Positions 57,956-64,000 of a stretch of DNA of 64,000 nucleotides are shown here, piece by piece. A program made the translations under genes and the position numbers. Below the pieces are notes generated by a model. The model was not told where the DNA came from, ran no database searches, and saw only the letters and a list, made by a program, of their open reading frames with translations. The stretch spans positions 5,669,501-5,733,500 of the forward strand of contig NZ_JAPEPX010000001.1 of NCBI RefSeq assembly GCF_026339935.1, in the 5' to 3' direction. The first letter of the stretch is position 1. The number at the start of each line of letters is the position of its first letter. The DNA comes from Streptomyces sp. NBC_01551 (GTDB lineage Bacteria; Actinomycetota; Actinomycetes; Streptomycetales; Streptomycetaceae).

Positions 57956-59110
57956 TCAGCGGCTGGCGGTGACCGTCTTCTCCACCGCGAACAATTCTTC
58001 CTCCACGTGATCCAGCGCCAGCCGCAACGCCCCGGTCGCCACCGCGGCCTCGCCGAGCAGGGACTGCGCCACCCGCGGCGGGCGCAGGCAGTACCGCTCC
58101 AGTTCCTGGCGCAAGGGGTCCAGGACCCCGTCCAGGCCGGCCGCCCAGCCGCCGACCACCACCAGCTCCGGATCCATGGCCAGGACCAGCGCCGCGACGT
58201 CGTGCACCAGGCGCTGGATGAACCGCTCCACGGCGGCCACCGCACGCTCGTCGCCGCGCTTGGCCATGGCGAAGACCTCGGCGACGGCCTGCTCGTCCAG
58301 CGGGTGCAGTGGTTCGCCGGTCGTCGACAGCAGCCGCTCGGGCGTGACCTCGCGTCCCAGCAGGTGCAGCGCGCCGATCTCGCCGGCCGCCCCGCCGAAG
58401 CCCCGGTGCAGCCGGCCGCCGATCAGCGAGCCGGCCCCCGGACTCAGGCCCGCCATCACGAAGACCATGTCGCCGGTGTCCCGCGCCGCGCCCTTCCAGT
58501 GCTCGGCGACCGCCGCCGCGTTCGCGTCGTTCTCCACCTGTACCGGGCAGCGGAACGAACGCCGCAGCCGTTCCCCGAGCGGCAGCCCGGTCCAGCCGGG
58601 CAGCGCGGTGCCGAGGCGGACGGTGCCGTCCGCCTCCACGATCCCCGGGCTGCCGACCCCGACCGCCCGCAGGGAGTCCCGGGGGACCCCGGCCCGGCGC
58701 AGCAGGTCGGCCACCGCCGCCCGCACCCGCTCCAGCCGCTCATCGGCCGACGCGTCCTCGGCGACCTCCTTGGTACCGGCGCCGATCACCCGCCCGTCCA
58801 GCCCGGACAGCAACACCGCGATGCGGTGCGAGCCGATCTCTATGCCCAGCAGATGACCCGCCTCGGTACGGAAGCGGAACCTCCTGGCCGGCCGCCCCTG
58901 CCGCCGCGCGCCTTCCTCCGCGTCGGCCTCGACGACGAGCCCGGTCCCGATCAGCCCTTCCACCACACCTTCGACGGTCGGCCGGGAAAGCCCGGTCACC
59001 CGTGTCAGGTCCGTGAGGGTCGGCGATCCGGCCGCACGCAGTGCCCGCAGTACGACGGCGGAATTGATCCGCCGGAGCAGAGAGGGATCCCCGCCGGTCA
59101 GCTGCCCCAA
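57956..59110 (-). CDS. ROK-family transcriptional regulator
   Basis: A 384-residue repressor/kinase-fold protein. The N-terminal MarR-like winged HTH (about 12-70: RRINSAVVLRALRAAGSPTLTDLTRVTGLSRPTVEGVVEGLI) is followed by an ROK sugar-kinase-like domain (LLGIEIGSHRIAVLLSGLDG; VGVGSPGIVEADGTV; ENDANAAAVAEHW; GFGGAAGEIGALHLLG). The usual zinc motif CxCGxxGC after the GEIG helix is missing. It probably regulates sugar genes elsewhere; no sugar gene is adjacent. Confidence 0.9.
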   Translation of the reverse strand: MGQLTGGDPSLLRRINSAVVLRALRAAGSPTLTDLTRVTGLSRPTVEGVVEGLIGTGLVVEADAEEGARRQGRPARRFRFRTEAGHLLGIEIGSHRIAVLLSGLDGRVIGAGTKEVAEDASADERLERVRAAVADLLRRAGVPRDSLRAVGVGSPGIVEADGTVRLGTALPGWTGLPLGERLRRSFRCPVQVENDANAAAVAEHWKGAARDTGDMVFVMAGLSPGAGSLIGGRLHRGFGGAAGEIGALHLLGREVTPERLLSTTGEPLHPLDEQAVAEVFAMAKRGDERAVAAVERFIQRLVHDVAALVLAMDPELVVVGGWAAGLDGVLDPLRQELERYCLRPPRVAQSLLGEAAVATGALRLALDHVEEELFAVEKTVTASR

Positions 59111-59210
59111 CGTGTGTCCTCCCAGCTAGCGAGCTTGTCAGCCGGATCGTACTGCGCCGCTGGTGCGGGGGCGAGAAGCGGCCCCCCATCGGCCGGAACC
59201 GGTCGCTCCT

Positions 59211-59861
59211 TCAGGAGGGGGAGACGAATCCGGACTCGTACGCCATGATGACCGCCTGGGTCCGGTCCCGCGCCCCCAGCTTCGCCAGAATCGCGCTGAC
59301 ATGGGACTTCACCGTCTCCGTGCCGACGATCAGCTCGCCGGCGATCTCCACATTGGTCAGCCCCCGCGCCATCAGCCGCAGCACGGCCTCCTCCCGCTCG
59401 GTCAGCGCGGCCCGCTCCAGCAGCACCCGCGCCTTGCGGTTCCCGTACTCCGCGGCCAGGGCCCGCACCGCGGCGGGGAAGAGCAGGGTCTCGCCCTCCG
59501 CGACCAGCCGTACCGCGTGCACGATCTCCGAGGGACGGGAGCGCTTCAGCAGGAAGCCGTCCGCCCCCGCCCGCAGCGCCTCGTAGACGTACTCGTCGTT
59601 CTCGAAGGTCGTCACCACGAGGATCTTCGGCGGGCAGTCCACCGTCCGCAGCACCGCCCGCGTCGCCTCGATCCCGTCGAGCAACGGCATCCGCACGTCC
59701 ATCGCCACCACGTCCGGACGCAACTGCCGCACGAGCGGGACCACGGAGGCCCCGTCCGCGGCCTCACCCACCACCTCGATGTCGGGCTGGGCGTCCAGGA
59801 CGGCGCGCAGACCCGCGCGCACCAGGGGTTCATCATCGACGAGCAGTACGGTAACCGGCAT
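59211..59861 (-). CDS. NarL/LuxR-type response regulator
   Basis: A 216-residue response regulator. The receiver domain (about 3-120) has the acidic pair Asp9-Asp10, phosphoacceptor Asp55 (VVAMDVRMP) and Lys in LLKRS. The C-terminal LuxR HTH (about 148-210) starts LTEREEAVLRLMARGLTNVEIAGELIVGTETVKSHVSAIL. The gap to the upstream kinase gene is 4 bp, so they form one operon. The palindromes upstream of the kinase gene are probable targets. Confidence 0.94.
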   Translation of the reverse strand: MPVTVLLVDDEPLVRAGLRAVLDAQPDIEVVGEAADGASVVPLVRQLRPDVVAMDVRMPLLDGIEATRAVLRTVDCPPKILVVTTFENDEYVYEALRAGADGFLLKRSRPSEIVHAVRLVAEGETLLFPAAVRALAAEYGNRKARVLLERAALTEREEAVLRLMARGLTNVEIAGELIVGTETVKSHVSAILAKLGARDRTQAVIMAYESGFVSPS

Positions 59862-59865
59862 CCGG

Positions 59866-61041
59866 TCAGCGTATTCGCTCCAGCGGAAGCCGGACGCGCA
59901 CCCTCCAACTGCCCTCGTGTGGACCGGTCTCGGCCTCCCCGCCCAACAGGCCGGCGCGCTCCCGTATCCCGCGCAGCCCGCTCCCGCTACCCGACATCAC
60001 GGAGGGTCGCTCCGGCAGCGGATTCGACACCTCCATCGCCAGCCGGCGCTCGCTCATCTCGATCCTCACCCGGACGGACACGGGACCGCAGTGCCGCAGC
60101 ACATTGGTGAGCGCCTCCTGAAGGATCCGGTACCCCTCCCGGGTGACGGGCCCGGGCAACTTCTCCAGCGGACCCGTCAGTTGCGCGTCCACCGTGGCCC
60201 CGGAGGCGCGGGCCGACTCGAAGAGCCGGTCCGCCTCCACCAGCGTCGGCCGCTGGGAGGGCGACTGCCCGGACTCGCGCAGCACCATCAGCACCCGCTC
60301 CAGATCCTCCAGCGCGGCCCGGCCCGTCTCCTCGATCGCGCTGAGCGCCCGCTCGGTGAACTCCGGGTCGCCGGCGGCGCGGGCGGCGCCCGCCTGCACC
60401 ACCGCCACCGTCAGCGCGTGCCCGATGGAGTCGTGTAGCTCGCGCGCGATCCTGGTCCGCTCCAGCAGCTGCTCGGTGCGTGCCTCCAGCGCGGTGAGAC
60501 GCTCGGCCGCCGAAGGTCCCAGCAGCCGCTTGGCGATCGCGGTGATCAGGTCACCGAGCAACGCCACTATGCAGATGAGCAGGACCGGCGGCACCGGCAC
60601 GAGCAGTGCGGCGGCCCAGCGCGGCGGGTAGAACGGCAGCATGTGATCCGCTGCCAGTGGATGCCCGGACGCGATCGCCACCAGCTCGACGGTCATGAAC
60701 GGCAGCCACACCGTGGGGAACATGGCGGCGAGCGAGACCACGCACCGGACCTCCAGCCACAGCAGCGTCCGCCACCGGTCGCTCCAACGCGCCGACGGGG
60801 CCGTACTGATGGTGCTCTCGGCCCCGTCCCAGTCGTGCGGGGTGAGCAGGAACCGCGCCTGCAGCCCCTCGGCGAGCCGCACCCACGGAACCAGCCCCAG
60901 CGGAATGACGACGAGCAGCGGTACCCACGGCGCCTCGGGCTCTATGAACATCCAGACGGCCAGCATCAGGATGGGCACGCAAAGGTGCAACCAGCGTGAG
61001 TAGGTCACTGGTTGGAACGGGGCGCGGAGCAGTCGGTACAT
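59866..61041 (-). CDS. Two-component sensor histidine kinase (HisKA_3)
   Basis: A 391-residue membrane kinase of the NarX/DesK type. Four or five N-terminal transmembrane helices (about 15-170) with short loops, suggesting sensing within the membrane. The dimerisation domain has ARELHDSIGHALT with phospho-acceptor His203, and the C-terminal HATPase_c includes LQEALTNVLRH (N box) and GLRGIRERAGLLGG (G box). Partner of the adjacent response regulator. Divergent from an ABC exporter, so it likely senses envelope stress or a drug handled by that pump. Confidence 0.93.
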   Translation of the reverse strand: MYRLLRAPFQPVTYSRWLHLCVPILMLAVWMFIEPEAPWVPLLVVIPLGLVPWVRLAEGLQARFLLTPHDWDGAESTISTAPSARWSDRWRTLLWLEVRCVVSLAAMFPTVWLPFMTVELVAIASGHPLAADHMLPFYPPRWAAALLVPVPPVLLICIVALLGDLITAIAKRLLGPSAAERLTALEARTEQLLERTRIARELHDSIGHALTVAVVQAGAARAAGDPEFTERALSAIEETGRAALEDLERVLMVLRESGQSPSQRPTLVEADRLFESARASGATVDAQLTGPLEKLPGPVTREGYRILQEALTNVLRHCGPVSVRVRIEMSERRLAMEVSNPLPERPSVMSGSGSGLRGIRERAGLLGGEAETGPHEGSWRVRVRLPLERIR

Positions 61042-61073
61042 GCACTCATCGTGACAGGGTGCAGGTCACGGCC

Positions 61074-61113
61074 GTCTCCCCCACGTGGGGGAGACGCTAC
61101 CCCCGCGTGGGGG
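61074..61113. promoter_or_regulatory. Tandem palindromes between the two-component system and ABC transporter
   Basis: A perfect 22-bp palindrome at 61074-61095 (half site GTCTCCCCCAC, inverted immediately) is followed by a second, near-identical CCCCC-GCGT-GGGGG at 61100-61113. The centres are 22 bp apart, two helical turns. They sit in the 108-bp divergent promoter region and are probable binding sites of the response regulator. Confidence 0.65.
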
Positions 61114-61149
61114 AGGGAGGGGGAGGGGGCCGGCGGCGAGTCTTGAGCC

Positions 61150-62061
61150 ATGAACAGCATCGAGATCCGAGAACTGACCAAGGAATACGGCCGTACCCGG
61201 GCCGTGGACCACCTCACCTTCGACGTTCTGCCCGGACGGGTCACCGGCTTCCTGGGCCCCAACGGCGCCGGCAAGTCCACCACGATGCGCCTGCTGCTGG
61301 GTCTGGACCGGGCCACGTCCGGTACGGCCACCATCGGCGGGCAGCGGTTCACCGACTTCCCCGACCCGCTCCACCGGGTCGGCGCGCTCCTGGACGCACA
61401 GGCGGCCCACGGCGGTCGCACCGCCCGGGACCACCTCCGCTTCCTCGCCGCCGCGAACCGCATCCCGATGAGCAGGGTGGAGGAGGTCCTGGAACAGGCC
61501 GGGATCGCCTCGGCGGCCAAGCGGCGGATCAAGACCTTCTCGCTCGGGATGCGCCAGCGCCTCGGCATAGCGGCCGCGCTGCTGGGCGACCCGGGGGTGC
61601 TGCTGCTGGACGAGCCGACGAACGGGCTCGACCCCGAGGGCATCATCTGGATCCGCGAGCTGATGCGCACGCTCGCCGCCGAGGGGCGCACGGTCCTGGT
61701 CTCCAGTCACCTGATGTCCGAGACGGCCGCGTTCGCCGACCACCTGGTCGTGCTCGGCCAGGGGCGGCTGCTGGCCGACACCTCGATGAAGGCGTTCATC
61801 GACGCCCGCAGCACCCCGAGAGTGCGGCTGCGGACCTCGGATCCGATCCGGCTCAGGGCCGCCCTCGCCCGGGACGACTTCGAGATGGTCACCGCCGATG
61901 ACGGGCGCTGGACCGTCGAGGGCATACAGGCCGAGCAGCTCGGCGCCCTGGCGGCCCGTGAAGGCATCCCGATGCTGGAACTCTCCGACGAGCGCGCCTC
62001 GCTGGAGCAGGCCTACCTGGATCTCACGGCCGATCACGCCCAGTTCGCCGCCACCCGCTGA
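61150..62061 (+). CDS. ABC transporter ATP-binding protein (ABC-2 type exporter)
   Basis: A 303-residue ATPase of the drug/bacitracin (BcrA/DrrA-like) export group. Walker A GPNGAGKST (36-44), signature LGMRQRLGI with the preceding SLGMRQ, Walker B LLLDEPTNGLDPEG and the switch SSHLMSE. The C-terminal region (about 215-300) is the dimer/regulatory tail. It pairs with the downstream permease and is divergent from the two-component system. Confidence 0.94.
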   Translation: MNSIEIRELTKEYGRTRAVDHLTFDVLPGRVTGFLGPNGAGKSTTMRLLLGLDRATSGTATIGGQRFTDFPDPLHRVGALLDAQAAHGGRTARDHLRFLAAANRIPMSRVEEVLEQAGIASAAKRRIKTFSLGMRQRLGIAAALLGDPGVLLLDEPTNGLDPEGIIWIRELMRTLAAEGRTVLVSSHLMSETAAFADHLVVLGQGRLLADTSMKAFIDARSTPRVRLRTSDPIRLRAALARDDFEMVTADDGRWTVEGIQAEQLGALAAREGIPMLELSDERASLEQAYLDLTADHAQFAATR

Positions 62062-62097
62062 CATTCCCCCGTCCCTCTCCACCCAGGAGGCTTCGCC

Positions 62098-62847
62098 ATG
62101 AGCACCGCCCTGCCCACCAGGCCCGTCCTGCACTCGGAATGGATCAAGATACGGTCCCTGCGCGGCACGTTCGGGTCCCTGATCGCCATCTTGTTCGTCA
62201 CCGCCGGGATCCAGGCGCTGACGTCCGCGGCGATAGGCCAGGCCGAGGAAGGCAGCATGGGGGACGATCCGCTCCTCGCGGCCTTCTACGGGATCACCTT
62301 CGGCCAGATAGCCGCCATGGCCTTCGGCGCGACCGCTCTCTCTTCGGAGTTCCACGACGGAGGCCTGCGCACCTCGCTGGTCGCGGTCCCGAACCGGGCC
62401 CGTTTCTACCTGTCGAAGATCGCCACGGTGGGCGGACTGGCCTTCGTGGCGGGCCAGGTCGCCGGGTTGGCGACGTTCGTGGCCGGCCAGTCGTTCATGG
62501 GGCCCTACACCATCGAGCTGGGAGCCCCGGGCACCTTCCGGGCCGTGTTCGGCTGCGGGATGTACCTGACGCTGATGGCCCTGTTCGCGGCGGGCCTGAC
62601 GGCCGTGCTGCGGAGCGCGACGGCCGTGCTGAGCCTCCTCATACCGTTCGTGCTGATGCTGTCCTTCGTCATCGGCGCGGGTGCCAAGGGCGTGGCCGAG
62701 TTCCTGCCGGACCGGGCCGGCCAGATGATGATGCGGGCGGAGGCCGGCAGTGTCGTAGGCCACTGGCAGGGTCTCGGTGTGCTCACCCTGTGGGCGGCGC
62801 TCGCGGTCATCGGCGGCTGGCTGGCGGTGCGTCGGCGCAACGCGTGA
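62098..62847 (+). CDS. ABC-2 type transporter permease
   Basis: A 249-residue membrane protein with six hydrophobic helices. It starts LHSEWIKIRSLRGTFGSLIAILFVT, typical for BcrB-like permeases, with ALSSEFHDGGLRTSLVAVPNRARFYLSKI as the cytoplasmic coupling loop. It forms an exporter with the preceding ATPase (36-bp gap with a GGAGG ribosome site). The substrate is unknown, perhaps an antimicrobial compound or lipid. Confidence 0.9.
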   Translation: MSTALPTRPVLHSEWIKIRSLRGTFGSLIAILFVTAGIQALTSAAIGQAEEGSMGDDPLLAAFYGITFGQIAAMAFGATALSSEFHDGGLRTSLVAVPNRARFYLSKIATVGGLAFVAGQVAGLATFVAGQSFMGPYTIELGAPGTFRAVFGCGMYLTLMALFAAGLTAVLRSATAVLSLLIPFVLMLSFVIGAGAKGVAEFLPDRAGQMMMRAEAGSVVGHWQGLGVLTLWAALAVIGGWLAVRRRNA

Positions 62848-62887
62848 CGCCGGGCCAGTTGTCAGTGGCCCCCGGGATACTGACGGT

Positions 62888-63322
62888 ATGACCACGGCAG
62901 AGCATCTCGACACGATCGACCGGCTCCGGACGCGTGATTTCCCCGAGGTCCAGGGCCGGTCCGAGGTGGGCACCAGCGGCCCCGGCTATCACCTGGCCGA
63001 GCTGGGCGGCAGCCGCTGGTACGGGGACGAGGACGCGGCCGACCGGATAGCGGAGGAGGAGCAGGTCTCGGCCGAGTTCGATGCGCTGAGCCTGAGGCTG
63101 GCGGAGCGTTGGGGAGAGGCCGACACCTTCAGTCTCGGCAGCCTCGCACTGCGGCCGCCGGGCGAGGAAGTGCCGCAGCCCTGGCGGGAGATCGGCGACA
63201 CGTCCGAGCAACTGAACCTGTGGCGGGCCGGGGACCGCTGGGTCGCGCTCTACGAGGCCCGCTGGGGAACCGACCACTCGCCCCAGCTGATGGCGGCGGT
63301 GACGGTGATCGATCCGCCGTAG
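62888..63322 (+). CDS. Hypothetical protein
   Basis: A 144-residue acidic protein, ATG 62888. Segments such as EEEQVSAEFDALSLRLAERWGE, RAGDRWVALYEARWGTDHSPQLMAAVTV suggest an alpha/beta fold of a type found scattered in actinobacteria (possibly SMI1/KNR4-like), but no motif settles it. No signal peptide or transmembrane segment. Confidence 0.6.
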   Translation: MTTAEHLDTIDRLRTRDFPEVQGRSEVGTSGPGYHLAELGGSRWYGDEDAADRIAEEEQVSAEFDALSLRLAERWGEADTFSLGSLALRPPGEEVPQPWREIGDTSEQLNLWRAGDRWVALYEARWGTDHSPQLMAAVTVIDPP

Positions 63323-63344
63323 GGGTCGCTGGCCCTCGGGGTCG

Positions 63345-63893
63345 TCAGTCCCCGGGGGCGGGGTCGGCGGCCGCCCGGAGGCGGGCGTACTCCTGGGCCA
63401 TGGACTCCGCGGTCCAGTGGGCGTTGAGGCCGCTGGGGTTGGGGAGGGCCCAGATGCGGGTGGAGCCGATCATCCGCTCCTGGGGGCCGATCTGGGCCCT
63501 CCGCTCGCCGAATGCCGTGCGGTAGGCGGTAACGCCGACCACCGCCAGCCACTGCGGGCGCAGGAGCTCCACCTTCGCCGTCAGGATGCGCCCGCCCTCG
63601 CGGAATTCCTCGGCGCTCAGCTCGTCGGCCCGGGCGGTGGCGCGGGCGACCACGTTGGTGATGCCGAGCCGGTAGGTCAGCAGCTCCTCCTGCTCGGCGG
63701 GGGCCAGCCGGCGCGGGGTGAAGCCGGACAGGTGCAGCACCGGCCAGAAACGGTTGCCGGGGCGGGCGAAGTGGTGGCCCGTCGCGGCGGAGAGGAGACC
63801 CGGGTTGATCCCGCAGAACAGCACACGCAGACCGCCCGCGACCACGTCCGGGAGGACGCGGTCGCGGGCGGCGTTCAGCTCGTCGGGGGTCAG
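63345..63893 (-). CDS. mug: Mismatch-specific (G/U, G/T) DNA glycosylase, Mug-type
   Basis: A 182-residue uracil/thymine mismatch glycosylase. The signature LRVLFCGINPGLLSAATGHHFARPGNRFWPVLHLSG (about 21-56) has the GINPG motif with catalytic Asn; LGITNVVARATARADELS and WALPNPSGLNAH (PNPSGLN motif) follow. No ATG/GTG exists at the expected N terminus: the TPDELNAARDRVLPDVVAGG segment follows CTG 63893, which overlaps the upstream stop (CTGA). GTG 63845 is the first standard start but would delete the family N terminus. Confidence 0.88.
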   Translation of the reverse strand: MTPDELNAARDRVLPDVVAGGLRVLFCGINPGLLSAATGHHFARPGNRFWPVLHLSGFTPRRLAPAEQEELLTYRLGITNVVARATARADELSAEEFREGGRILTAKVELLRPQWLAVVGVTAYRTAFGERRAQIGPQERMIGSTRIWALPNPSGLNAHWTAESMAQEYARLRAAADPAPGD

Positions 63894-64000
63894 AGGATCG
63901 ACCCCGGCGCGTACCCGGCGGCCTCCGGGTGCTGCTTGGCGATCGCCTCGATACGGGAGACCACCGCCGCGACCTGGTCGCCCGCGGCGCCCGTGAAGGA
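63890..64000 (-). CDS. Unidentified gene, C-terminal fragment
   Basis: Only the last 36 codons are inside the window, ending TGA 63892-63890. The visible C terminus includes AAGDQVAAVVSRIEAIAKQHP and ends GYAPGSIL. Frame and codon bias support coding. The family cannot be recognised from this piece. Its stop overlaps the likely CTG start of the mug gene, so the two are probably co-transcribed. Confidence 0.55.
   Translation of the reverse strand, partial: SFTGAAGDQVAAVVSRIEAIAKQHPEAAGYAPGSIL

Overview
The window looks like chromosomal DNA of a Streptomyces (Streptomycetaceae). Evidence: very high G+C, strong G/C third-position bias in every gene, many GTG/TTG starts, 4-bp ATGA/GTGA gene overlaps, a complete conservon (cvnABCD plus a GAF protein), a second divergent EF-Tu gene of the tuf3 type, a Streptomyces-type c-di-AMP (ydaO) riboswitch before a LysM/M23 peptidase, and an SbcCD operon. 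Assignments come from reading motifs; no database search was possible.

Layout. 1-6.6 kb: 5'-open class III aminotransferase, DSP-like phosphatase, riboswitch-controlled LysM/M23 cell-wall peptidase, SGNH hydrolase, metallo-beta-lactamase-fold hydrolase, GNAT acetyltransferase. 6.9-10.7 kb: conservon operon (sensor-like ATPase, roadblock, DUF742, small GTPase, GAF). 10.8-16.9 kb: YjbR-type protein, tRNA-Pro(GGG), PAP2/Aur1-like membrane enzyme, LysE exporter with divergent LysR regulator, PPOX-fold protein, an isochorismatase-fold protein without the catalytic cysteine, and a coupled HipA-like kinase/DUF3037 pair. 17-26.5 kb: two SDR genes, peptide-type solute-binding lipoprotein, ung, small lipoprotein, DinB-like protein, Gfo/Idh/MocA oxidoreductase overlapping convergently with lnt, SnoaL-like protein. 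26.6-35.8 kb: uppP, TVP38-like membrane protein, AlkD-like repair protein, tuf3, patatin, spermidine-synthase-like methyltransferase, MFS exporter, anchored Q/P-rich protein, thioesterase, lone ribbon-helix-helix protein. 35.9-43.8 kb: GH3 Tat lipoprotein, DedA protein, two left-handed beta-helix enzymes, EamA transporter divergent from an XRE-cupin regulator, CoA-binding protein, YigZ protein. 43.9-49.3 kb: sbcD-sbcC, Lrp regulator, divergent rhodanese. 49.4-56.5 kb: DUF885 peptidase-like protein, TM-ACT-GNAT fusion, phoD with a PHO box, an intact IS5-family element, alpha/beta hydrolase. 56.8-64 kb: GntR regulator with a dre-like operator, ROK regulator, two-component system divergent from an ABC-2 exporter across paired palindromes, a hypothetical gene, a Mug-type DNA glycosylase with a probable CTG start, and the end of an unidentified gene.

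Themes: envelope building and recycling (M23 peptidase, UppP, TVP38/DedA, Lnt, PAP2), DNA repair (Ung, AlkD-like, SbcCD, Mug), and many small regulator-target pairs sharing divergent promoters. The only mobile element seen is the IS5-family copy at 54764-55652; it lands on the stop codon of the hydrolase gene and restores it. Short tandem duplications at gene ends (33720, 39337, 48104, 57841) are a noticeable feature. No CRISPR array, prophage or biosynthetic cluster was seen. The least-described candidate system is the HipA-like kinase/DUF3037 pair.
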